A DNA stretch of 64,000 nt from Candidatus Fimadaptatus faecigallinarum (GTDB taxonomy: Bacteria > Bacillota > Clostridia > Christensenellales > Aristaeellaceae), in contig DVNK01000032.1 in NCBI GenBank assembly GCA_018714445.1, forward strand, positions 18,157 to 82,156. The letters run 5' to 3'. Under the pieces are notes generated by a model. That model worked only from the letters and a program-made list of their open reading frames with translations, made no database searches and was not told the origin of the DNA. Shown in pieces: positions 50,692-59,293 of the stretch; position 1 is the first letter of the stretch, and each line of letters begins with the position of its first letter. The translations under genes and the position numbers were made by a program.

Positions 50692-51243
50692 ATGGACGAA
50701 ATAATCTGGAATATAGATTGCGCCACGCTGCCCACGGTCACGCGGCACTGCAAAAAGTGCGGCAAACTGCGCGCATTCGAGTGCTCGGGCTGCTTCCGGG
50801 TCAACGCGCAGAAGCGGCTGATGGATGTGTGGCTGATATACAAGTGCCCCGAATGCGACGACACCTGGAACCTGCCGGTGCTCAGCCGCGTGTCGCCGCA
50901 GGCGGTCCCGGCAGCGTTGCTGGCGGGCTTCCACCGCAACGACGCGGCGCTGGCACGCAGGTACGCATTGGACGGCGAACTTATGCGGCGCAGTGGTGCC
51001 GCGCTTGACATGCCCGAGCTGCGCGTGACCGGCGTCACGCCGCCCGCAGGCCAGCGCGTCACAATGGCGCTGACGCCCGAATGCGCGCTGCCGGTGCGCG
51101 TGGCGGCCGTACTGCGCATGGGGCTGAGACTGAGCCGCAGCGAGTTTGAGCGCCTGGTCGCAGACGGCCGTATACGTGCTCACGGCGGCGACGTACTGCG
51201 CATGAAGCTGGGCAGTGGCGCACGCGTGGACGTCGAGTTATGA
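50692..51243 (+). CDS. DUF1062-like zinc-binding protein
   Basis: HCKKCGKLRAFECSGCFRVNAQKRLMDVWLIYKCPECDDTWN; S4-like C-terminus. Confidence 0.75.
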   Translation: MDEIIWNIDCATLPTVTRHCKKCGKLRAFECSGCFRVNAQKRLMDVWLIYKCPECDDTWNLPVLSRVSPQAVPAALLAGFHRNDAALARRYALDGELMRRSGAALDMPELRVTGVTPPAGQRVTMALTPECALPVRVAAVLRMGLRLSRSEFERLVADGRIRAHGGDVLRMKLGSGARVDVEL

Positions 51244-51266
51244 CAAGCGTGTCGGACTTGATACGG

Positions 51267-51800
51267 GGCGCCGGGCTTGGCAATATCGCCAGCTTTATCC
51301 ACAGCTCCAAGTTGCAAGTCAGATACGGCTTGCCGATCTAAGCCGTTTTAACTGATATGGATCGCCTGACCCAGCCATATCGCCGACTTTGTCCACAGCT
51401 CAAAGCTGCAAGTCAGATACGGCTTGCCGGTTTAAGCCGGTTTAGCTGTTATGGCGCCGGGCTTGGCAATATCGCCGGCTTTATCCACAGCTCCAAGCTG
51501 CAATTCAGATACGGCTTGCCGGGCTAAGCCGGTTTAACTGATATGGCGCCGGGCTTGGCAATATCGTTGGCTTCGTCCACAGCTCCAAGCTGCAAGTCAG
51601 ATACGGCTTGCCGATCTAAGCCGGTTTAACTGATATGGATCGCCTGACCCAGCCATATCGCCGACTTTATCCACAGCTCCAAGCTGCAATTCAGATACGG
51701 CTTGCCGGGCTAAGCCGGTTTAGCTGTTATGGCGCCGGGCTTGGCAATATCGCCGGCTTTATCCACAGCTCCAAGCTGCAAGTCAGATATGGCGTGCCCT
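51267..51800. repeat. intergenic tandem repeat, 91-94-bp unit, 6 copies, each with a DnaA-box-like sequence
   Basis: tccacagct at 51298, 51392, 51485, 51576, 51670 and 51762; preceded by TTA (exact TTATCCACA) in copies 1, 3, 5 and 6. Confidence 0.95.
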
Positions 51801-51917
51801 CCAAACCAAAATAAACGACATGAGCCGCCGGTAAAAACCGACGGCCCCAATATTAATATATCGCCGGCGACAGTCATATTTGCTCCATTGTGCGCCTATG
51901 ACTCTGCGCGTGCGCCA

Positions 51918-53609
51918 TCACTGCGCCTTGAGCGCACGCAACCGGCGCGCAATGTCGAAGTACTCTCGCTCCAGCTCCTCGCGCTGGTCAGCAGACAGTC
52001 CCTTGCCATTCAGCCGCGCGTCTATCGCGGCCATGCGCATCCGGAGCGTGTCCGCGCCCAGCTCGACCTGCTGGCGTGCGCGCTCGGCCTGTTCGTCCCG
52101 TATCGCGCGCTTTGCCTCGTAATCGGCCAGCGTGCCTTCAAACGCCGCCAGCGTACCGCCTTCAATTACCAACAGCCGCTGCGCTATGCCGCTCACAAAG
52201 CGCCGGTCATGGCTGACCATTAACAGCGTGCCCGCGTACTCGCTCAGCAGCTTCTCCAGCGCCTCCAGCGCAAACACGTCCAGATGGTTCGTCGGCTCGT
52301 CGAGTATCAGCAGATTGCTCTCGCTCAACAGCAGCCGCGCCAGCTCAACCTTGACCCGCTCGCCGCCCGACAGCACGCGCACAGGTTTAAATACGTCGTC
52401 CGCGCCCAGCATCAGGTTGCTGAGCACCGAACGCGCCACGCTCTGCGGCAATGCGCTGTCGGCCATGGCGTTTTCAAGCGCGGTCGCATCCATGTCCAGC
52501 GTGCGCTCGCTGAGCTGACTGAAGTAACCTATCTTCACGCCCGGACTGAGCCGCACGCCGGGCGCGCCGTCGACCAGTCGGCCTATCAGCGTAGTCTTGC
52601 CGCAGCCATTTGCCCCCATTAACGCGGTGCGACTGCCCGTGGGCAGCGCGAAGTTCACATCCCGCACCAGCACTCGTCCCGGCACGTCCAGCTTCAGATG
52701 CTTGACCTCCAGCGCGCGCCGGCTGACCACGCCGCCCGCCGCACCCAACTTCATGCTGACCGCGGGCAGATCACGCGGGCGCTCCTTGCGCTCAAGCTGA
52801 TCCAGTCGCGTGCGCATCGCCGACGCCGACTTGTGCAGCTTTTCCTCGACCTCGGTCGCACTGCGCTTGTGCAGGCGCGCCTCGGAGTTGCCCATGCGCG
52901 TGGGGAGTTTGGTGCGCCTGGCGCGACGCTCGCGGGCGTCTATCGCCTCGGACAGGCGGGCGCGTTCGCGCTGATAGCTGTCGTATTCGAACTGCTGGAA
53001 CTCGCGCCGGCGATGCTTTTCGGCCATGTAGTCGGAGTAATTGCCGGGATACATGGCAATGTGCGCATCCTCCAGCTCGGCTATCGACGTGCACAGCGCG
53101 TCCAGCAGCGCCCGATCATGGCTTATCAGCAGCAGCGCGCCGTCGAACGCCTTGAGCTGGCGCATCAGTTCGTCCACACCCTGTGCATCCAGGTCGGTCG
53201 TGGGCTCGTCGAGCATCAGCAGCCGCGGATGCTGAGCCAGTGCGCCGGTTATGCGGCGGCGCGTGCTCTCGCCGCCCGACAGCCCGCCATGCAGCGCGCC
53301 GGTCTTGAAGCGCGAGCTCAGCTCGCCCGCCGCAGCCAGGTCGACCTGTACGCCCTGCTCGTCCATAGCTGCAGCGTATTCCTCGCCGCTGCCGAACTGT
53401 GGCACCAGCGCTATCGGGCAGTTCACAGTCACATGACCCTGGTCAGGCGCGCGCCGGCCCGCCAATATGCCCATAAGCGTCGACTTGCCCGCGCCGTTTT
53501 CGCCGACCAGGCCTATCCGATCGCCATCGTATATCGTAAACTCGGGCACGTCCAGCACCCGTCTATCCGCAAAATCCTGTATTATCTCACTCGCCTGCAA
53601 AAGCAGCAT
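51918..53609 (-). CDS. ABC-F family ATP-binding protein (Lsa/Vga/Msr-like or translation-factor type)
   Basis: Two ABC domains: GLVGENGAGKSTLMGIL, GLSGGESTRRRITGALAQHPRLLMLDEPTTDLD, LMGANGCGKTTLIGRL, LSGGERVKVELARLLLSESNLLILDEPTNHLD; no TM segments. Confidence 0.92.
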   Translation of the reverse strand: MLLLQASEIIQDFADRRVLDVPEFTIYDGDRIGLVGENGAGKSTLMGILAGRRAPDQGHVTVNCPIALVPQFGSGEEYAAAMDEQGVQVDLAAAGELSSRFKTGALHGGLSGGESTRRRITGALAQHPRLLMLDEPTTDLDAQGVDELMRQLKAFDGALLLISHDRALLDALCTSIAELEDAHIAMYPGNYSDYMAEKHRRREFQQFEYDSYQRERARLSEAIDARERRARRTKLPTRMGNSEARLHKRSATEVEEKLHKSASAMRTRLDQLERKERPRDLPAVSMKLGAAGGVVSRRALEVKHLKLDVPGRVLVRDVNFALPTGSRTALMGANGCGKTTLIGRLVDGAPGVRLSPGVKIGYFSQLSERTLDMDATALENAMADSALPQSVARSVLSNLMLGADDVFKPVRVLSGGERVKVELARLLLSESNLLILDEPTNHLDVFALEALEKLLSEYAGTLLMVSHDRRFVSGIAQRLLVIEGGTLAAFEGTLADYEAKRAIRDEQAERARQQVELGADTLRMRMAAIDARLNGKGLSADQREELEREYFDIARRLRALKAQ

Positions 53610-53626
53610 AATAAAAACGCCTCTCT

Positions 53627-53712
53627 CCGCCTGCCGGAAAGACGCGCGCATACTGATCCCGCCCGAAGGCGCGGCTATTTCATGGCCAGCGCAAAGCGTC
53701 TTTCAGGCAGGA
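53627..53712 (-). other. long inverted repeat in ABC-F 5' leader
   Basis: cctgccggaaagacg / cgtctttcaggcagg, 14 of 15 pairs. Confidence 0.7.
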
Positions 53713-53799
53713 TAATCAGGTCGCCACCTGAACGGTGCGACCGCGCCGGCGACCAGACCCGCCGGCAAACCGCGCTGCGCGCGGCCATTATCCCAAACC

Positions 53800-53823
53800 T
53801 TACTTCTTCAACACTTTGCGCAA
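53800..53823 (-). CDS. candidate leader peptide MRKVLKK (TTG start) in the ABC-F leader
   Basis: Minus strand AAAGGA-cggtca-TTG CGC AAA GTG TTG AAG AAG TAA. Confidence 0.4.
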   Translation of the reverse strand: MRKVLKK

Positions 53824-53849
53824 TGACCGTCCTTTCTCAGTATGCGTAT

Positions 53850-53878
53850 ATGATATCAGCATCAGTCGGCTTTGTCAA
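53850..53878 (-). promoter_or_regulatory. sigma-A-type promoter of the ABC-F gene
   Basis: Minus strand TTGACA-N17-TATCAT. Confidence 0.85.
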
Positions 53879-54580
53879 GTGATTTTGTTGACATGACGGC
53901 CTGCAATTCCATGCGTCCTGTACCATGGCAGCATTGGCACATCATCCCCTGACAGCATCGCCGCATCGCGTTCGCCATTGCGGCTTAAACGTCGTGCAGG
54001 CGGCAACAGCCGTGCAAATGTGCGCCATCGCCCAGCGATACACAATCTGCTGCGGGCATTTGGTATGAATGGCAAGTTTGGGCCATGTGCCTGGCGCGCC
54101 GTTTGACGTATATGCTCAGGCACGCGGGCAGGGCTCGGGCACATGCCCGGCGCGCACATTGCGGTTTTCGGTCACACGCACAGCGGGTATTTGACGTGCG
54201 AACTCGGCCAGCGGCAGATCGCGGCCACGGCTCCCAGCTGCGCAGAGGCGTTCCGCACCATTCAGGCAATCAAAGCGACGAGCAATGCCGCCCTCCAGTG
54301 CATAAACGTTCAAGTCCAACCGCGCCGGATTATCATCCCATATAGTCGCAACAGCCGCGTTAGCACGCGTCAGCGTTTACCCGGTCGCGCAAGTTCACGG
54401 CCCTTTGCGGCGCGCCATAAGACAGATTTGAAAATAATTCCACATTTCCGACACCATTTCACATTTGCCCCACAAAATCTGCAACAAACGCCGCGCCAAA
54501 AGCGTTTATCAAGTGAACCGCGGATTACCGCTCCGCCGGCACGCAGCTTGCCGCGCAGCGCGGACTAGGAGCGTGATATT

Positions 54581-55126
54581 ATGTTCATATTGTTGAGTGT
54601 GTTTACGGCCGGACACACCGAACTGGATGTAGAGGCGCTGATCGACGCGCATTCAGGCGCGGTCAAGCGCTGCGCATATCTGTGCCTGCGCGACGAGCGC
54701 ATGGCCGAGGATGTATGCCAGGAGGTGTTCGTAAAGCTCTGGCAGTCCCCGCCGCGCGCCACTAATGAGGCCGGCATGCGCGCATGGTTGCTGCGCGTGA
54801 CGCTCAACGCATGCCGCAATATGCTGCGCACACCGTGGCATAGGCGCGTGCAGCACGGTCCGGACGAGGTATTCAACCAGCTTTCGGCCCAGGGGCCCAT
54901 GCCCGAGGCCGAAGCACTGCGCCGTGAGCGCGACGAGGCGCTCTATCAGGCCGTGATGGATCTGCCGCTCAAGTACCGCGAACCGATAATACTGCACTAC
55001 TACTTCGACGTCTCCCAGCGCGACACCGCGCGCATACTCGCCATAGGCGACAGCACACTGCGCACGCGCCTGCTGCGCGCACGCCTGCTGCTGCGTAAGG
55101 CGTTGGGCGAGGAAGTCGAACTCTAG
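54581..55126 (+). CDS. ECF-type RNA polymerase sigma factor
   Basis: Region 2 YLCLRDERMAEDVCQEVFVKLWQSP; region 4 LPLKYREPIILHYYFDVSQRDTARILAIGDSTLRTRLLRAR. Confidence 0.93.
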   Translation: MFILLSVFTAGHTELDVEALIDAHSGAVKRCAYLCLRDERMAEDVCQEVFVKLWQSPPRATNEAGMRAWLLRVTLNACRNMLRTPWHRRVQHGPDEVFNQLSAQGPMPEAEALRRERDEALYQAVMDLPLKYREPIILHYYFDVSQRDTARILAIGDSTLRTRLLRARLLLRKALGEEVEL

Positions 55127-55193
55127 CCGGCAGCAAGCCCAGACATACACCTATGCGCGCAGATCGCGCCTTCTGAAAGGCAGGTACTTTATC

Positions 55194-58145
55194 ATGAAAT
55201 ATTCGCTGAAGGATTTCAAGCGCGCCGCCGACCGCCATATAGGCAACATGGAGCCCAGCGCCGAGGGCCGCGCGCGACTGACCCGCCAGGTAAACCATAA
55301 ACCGTCGCCGATGAGTTGGCTGGGCTGGGCAGCGGTTGTTGCGGCGTGCCTGATAGTGGTGGCGCTGCTCAACCTGCCCGCGCCGCGCATGCACGACTCG
55401 CCCGACGACGGCCGGCCGCTCACCGGAGTTGTGCCGCTCGGCACCGAACGTCCGCTGGACACGCCCAGCCCCACGATGGCTGACGTCATGCCCACAGAGC
55501 TAGACCAATCGCTGAACACGCCCAACCCCACGATAGCTGACGTCATGCCCACGGGGCTAGACCTGTCGCTGAACACGCCCAGCCCCACGATGACTGACGC
55601 CATGCCCACAGAGCTAGACCAATCGCTGAACACGCCCAACCCCACGATAGCTGACGCCATGCCAACGGAGCTTGACCGGTCGCTGAACACGCCCAAACCT
55701 ACGATGGCTGACGCCATGCCAACAGACCTAGACCTGTCACTGAGCACGCCCAAACCTACGATGGCTGACGCCATGCCAACGGACCTAGACCAATCGCTGA
55801 GCACGCCCAACCCCACGCTTACGGCGATAATCACATCCGAGTCTTACGCATCGGCTTCGCCTTCCCCATCGCCAGCACCTGCTGCGACAAATTCCCCGTC
55901 GCCGTCGGCAACGCCCGCCGCGTCGCCTTCCGCCGCGCGCAGGCTGACTGCCCGCGACAGCGCGCTGCTGTGCAAGCGCGACGACGAATGCTTCGTTGGC
56001 TACGACCACGCGGGGCGCGCGTACATAATCAAAGACCTGCTGCAGGTATTCGACGAGAACTACTACGCTTACAGCGTGGATTTCAGCGACGAGTACTTCC
56101 TCACGCTTGAGGAAGTGCTGGCCACCGACGAGGGCCGCGCGTACTACGGCGTAGACAACCCTGACGACGTGACCAGCTACTTCTACCAGGCGCTCTGGCC
56201 GCGTCCCGAAGTCGTGACCTGGCTGCCCGACTGTTCGCCATCGAATTGGATAAGTTACTATACGGAACTGGACGTGGGCGTGGTGCAGTCGCTGCGGCAG
56301 CTGTCAAATGACGACATGTCCCGATTTGGGCTGGCAAGCGCCGACGGACTCATAACCCCGGCTGAATGCGTGGACATATTCGGCTTTACGACCGACGACG
56401 TAACCGTCGCGTCAGTGCCGGCGCTAGATGGATACAGCGCAAGCGCATATCGCAGTTATGGCGTGCTCAACGCGCGCGGCGAGTGGGTACGCCAGCCCGT
56501 GGCGGGCGAACTGGAAACGCTGTACGCCGACCTGGCCGGCAACGGCGGGAGCGTGCCGGTGTATTACATGCTGCGCACATACGCTGAGCTGGAGTTAAAG
56601 TACGATGAGGCAACCAGTGCAGAGTATATCGACTACGATTACGGCCCCACGCTCATAATGGATTTGTCGGGCAATGTGCTCATGACCGTGGATGAGTTCG
56701 GATACATGTTCATAAACACCCTGACCGACGCGCCAATACCGTACAAGGATATCGAGACCGGACTGTGGGGCTATGTCGACATGGACCTGAACATAGTCAT
56801 CCAGCCGCAGTACCTGAGCGCTCAGAACTTCGGCGGCGGACTGGCGGCGGTGAAGGTCGCCGTCGAGCCCAGCCCGGAAACCGGCAATTACAGCACGCTG
56901 TACGGCTTCATAGACGAGACCGGCGAACTGGTCATTGAGCCGCAGTACGCCCTTGTGATGAGCGGCTTTACCGATGAGGGCGGCAATGCCCGCGTATGGC
57001 TGCCCGATGACGACACCGTGCAACACACCATAGACCGCAATGGCAACGACGTGAGCAACCCGCTCTCGCTGACATGGCAGCGGCTGTTTGCGATGCGCGA
57101 GCGCGTGCCGCTCGTCCCGCGGCTCAGCACCTGGGCACTGCTGATGCTGCTGGCCATGACGATATCATGGAAACGGCTGCGCGGCTACCCGGATGGCTAC
57201 GGCGCTCAGAACAAGCGGATCAGCGCCGGCTTTGGGGGCTACATGGGCTTCATGTTGATGTACGCGGCGCTGGATGTCGGCATGCAGTCGGCACTGCCGG
57301 GGCTCATGCTGTTTAGCAGCGCGACCGGCTACGAGTGGACGGCATACGCGCTGGTCTTGGGTACGGCGGTACTGGGCGGCGCGATATACGGCTGGGCGGC
57401 GCGGGCGAGATGCCGCACGCGCATGGGGCTGGCGCTGTCCTGCCTGACGGCGGTGGCCTTGCCGGTCGCGGCGCGCTGGCTGATGGGCATGTGCACGCGC
57501 ATGGACATCGATGCAGCGCTGGCGTTGGCGCTGGGCATGGCTGCAGGCGCGCTGACAAGCGCCGAACGCGACGACGAACCGGTGAGCTTCAAGTACAGGC
57601 TTATATGCATGGCGCTGAGCGCAGCGCTGACTTTCGGCCCGCTTGCGCTCGACTCACAGGACCTGACGCCGCGCAGCTGGCCCGCGACTGCGGCGCTTGG
57701 CGAGGTCGAACTGACGCTGACTCCGCTCAGCGACCCGGCCAGTTTGGACTACGTGCGCGCCCGCGCCGACGACTCGTCGCTGGATGATGAGTATTTATCG
57801 ATGGTATACGGCGAGGACTGGCGCGACCAACTCGACGCGCTGCTAGCCGAGCCCGAGGGTTATGCGCTGCTCACACTGGACATACCGCTTTACAACCCCT
57901 ACCTGCGCGCGCAGAGCGTTGCCGCCTATGCCTACCTGACGCCCGATCCGGAAGCCGACGCGGCGTGTTCAAGCGCGTACCTCGAATCCGCATATGAGAT
58001 CATGGATTACGCCCCGCATGATCTCGCGCCGCTGACCAGTCAGACCGCTTCGGTCATGTACCTGGTGCGAGTCGGCGACACGCCGCTAGACGAGTGGCTT
58101 AACGGGCTGAAGGCGTGCTGCCGGATACAGGCAGGCGTATACTGA
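55194..58145 (+). CDS. large membrane protein: anti-sigma-like N-terminus, 19-aa repeats, WG repeats, C-terminal multi-TM region
   Basis: 983 aa directly downstream of the ECF sigma gene; single TM near residue 50; LWGYVDMDLNIVIQPQY and LYGFIDETGELVIEPQY WG repeats; hydrophobic C-terminal half. Confidence 0.75.
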   Translation: MKYSLKDFKRAADRHIGNMEPSAEGRARLTRQVNHKPSPMSWLGWAAVVAACLIVVALLNLPAPRMHDSPDDGRPLTGVVPLGTERPLDTPSPTMADVMPTELDQSLNTPNPTIADVMPTGLDLSLNTPSPTMTDAMPTELDQSLNTPNPTIADAMPTELDRSLNTPKPTMADAMPTDLDLSLSTPKPTMADAMPTDLDQSLSTPNPTLTAIITSESYASASPSPSPAPAATNSPSPSATPAASPSAARRLTARDSALLCKRDDECFVGYDHAGRAYIIKDLLQVFDENYYAYSVDFSDEYFLTLEEVLATDEGRAYYGVDNPDDVTSYFYQALWPRPEVVTWLPDCSPSNWISYYTELDVGVVQSLRQLSNDDMSRFGLASADGLITPAECVDIFGFTTDDVTVASVPALDGYSASAYRSYGVLNARGEWVRQPVAGELETLYADLAGNGGSVPVYYMLRTYAELELKYDEATSAEYIDYDYGPTLIMDLSGNVLMTVDEFGYMFINTLTDAPIPYKDIETGLWGYVDMDLNIVIQPQYLSAQNFGGGLAAVKVAVEPSPETGNYSTLYGFIDETGELVIEPQYALVMSGFTDEGGNARVWLPDDDTVQHTIDRNGNDVSNPLSLTWQRLFAMRERVPLVPRLSTWALLMLLAMTISWKRLRGYPDGYGAQNKRISAGFGGYMGFMLMYAALDVGMQSALPGLMLFSSATGYEWTAYALVLGTAVLGGAIYGWAARARCRTRMGLALSCLTAVALPVAARWLMGMCTRMDIDAALALALGMAAGALTSAERDDEPVSFKYRLICMALSAALTFGPLALDSQDLTPRSWPATAALGEVELTLTPLSDPASLDYVRARADDSSLDDEYLSMVYGEDWRDQLDALLAEPEGYALLTLDIPLYNPYLRAQSVAAYAYLTPDPEADAACSSAYLESAYEIMDYAPHDLAPLTSQTASVMYLVRVGDTPLDEWLNGLKACCRIQAGVY
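55470..55815 (+). repeat. in-frame 57-bp tandem repeat, 6 full copies plus a partial
   Basis: (N/S)TP.PT.AD.MPT.LD.SL units. Confidence 0.97.
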
Positions 58146-58439
58146 TGCAAACAATTCGGCGCTTCAACCAGTCGGCCGGGCGCCGCATGTCATTGACAAA
58201 GTATCCGCCCGTCAAGTCGGTTATCCGCGTAAGCGCCCAAACTGCTTTCACAGCCGAACGCTCCGCCAAGATTGGGGCGGCTTTGAGAGCTTGACCGGCA
58301 GCCCGCATCCTTGAGGCTGCCGGAGCCTATCTATAAACCCAATTGGCCGCAACCGGACGCATATAAGCGCGCGGCGCGACAACTCATGCAGTTGCCGCGC
58401 CGCGCGCTTCGCATATACGTTCAATTAATAAATTATGCC

Positions 58440-58853
58440 TTATCCGACCGCTATGACGCTGTCCATCACTTCGCCTTCTGATTGCTGCTGGCCGACCTGC
58501 GCGTCGCCGTCAGTCGTATCGTCGCTGCCGGCGTCCTCGCCGGTCATGTCACCGGCCATGTCGCCAGTCATATCCCCGGCCATGTCGCCGGTCATGTCAC
58601 CGGTCATATCACCGGATATGTCACCGGTCATGTCGCCAGTCATATTCCCGGACATATCCCCGGTCATGCCGCCATAACTCATGTCGCCGCCCAGCGCGTC
58701 ATCCGTCTGATCGGATACGCCCATGAGTTGCTTTACCATGTCGGGATTGCTTATCGCCACGCCATATATCATGACCACCAGCAATGCCAGCGCACATATG
58801 CCCAGCAGCGCCATGAAAAAGCCCGACGGCCCCCGCCGCGTAGAATTGTCCAT
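58440..58853 (-). CDS. single-TM protein with GDM(T/A) tetrapeptide repeats
   Basis: MDNSTRRGPSGFFMALLGICALALLVVMIYGVAISNPDMVKQLMG...GDMTGDMTGDMAGDMTGDMAGDMTG. Confidence 0.65.
   Translation of the reverse strand: MDNSTRRGPSGFFMALLGICALALLVVMIYGVAISNPDMVKQLMGVSDQTDDALGGDMSYGGMTGDMSGNMTGDMTGDISGDMTGDMTGDMAGDMTGDMAGDMTGEDAGSDDTTDGDAQVGQQQSEGEVMDSVIAVG
58525..58675 (-). repeat. in-frame 12-bp tandem repeat (GDMT/GDMA)
   Basis: Repeated catgtcaccggt/catgtcgccggt units. Confidence 0.9.
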
Positions 58854-59007
58854 GCGTCCATCCCCCCAATATGCTCTGCTTATTAAGACTCGGGCGCGCG
58901 CGGTTTTGTTGCGTTTTCGGAGCAAAATGCGCCCTGTACGCGCATATACTATAACGTAAATAAAAATGCCGGCGATTGGGCCGCCGGCTGAATGGAGGCA
59001 GATCGAT

Positions 59008-59292
59008 TTGGATTTCGCGGTTTTCGTAACCAGCCGCATGCTGGCGGTGGTACCGGCGCTGTGGTTTGTGGGCTGGCTGCTCAAGCAGTCAAAGCTGCCC
59101 AATGCGCTGATACCATTTGTGCTGGCGGCGCTGGGCGCGGTCGCCGGCGTGCTGATCGACGGGCCGTCGGCCAACAGCGTGGTGCAGGGCATACTGGCCG
59201 CTGCGGCTGCGGTGTTCGGGCACCAGGCGGTCAAGCAGGGCACGACCATAGTCGCGCGCCAGTCACACGACGAACCCGGTCCTGCGGCTTAG
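59008..59292 (+). CDS. phage-holin-family-like small membrane protein
   Basis: TTG start 9 nt after GGAGG; RMLAVVPALWFVGWLLKQSKLPNALIPFVLAALGAVAGVLIDGPSANSVVQGILAAAAAVFGHQAVKQG. Confidence 0.65.
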   Translation: MDFAVFVTSRMLAVVPALWFVGWLLKQSKLPNALIPFVLAALGAVAGVLIDGPSANSVVQGILAAAAAVFGHQAVKQGTTIVARQSHDEPGPAA

Positions 59293-59293
59293 G

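Noticed and set aside
54143-54568. ORF with FGHTHS resembling a metallophosphoesterase C-terminal motif
   Set aside because: No other phosphoesterase motifs, no SD and low-complexity remainder; likely chance match in intergenic DNA.
55151-55834. 227-aa minus-strand repetitive ORF (VGLGVFSDRSSSVGMASAI)
   Set aside because: Antisense reading of the 57-bp repeat in the ECF-linked gene.
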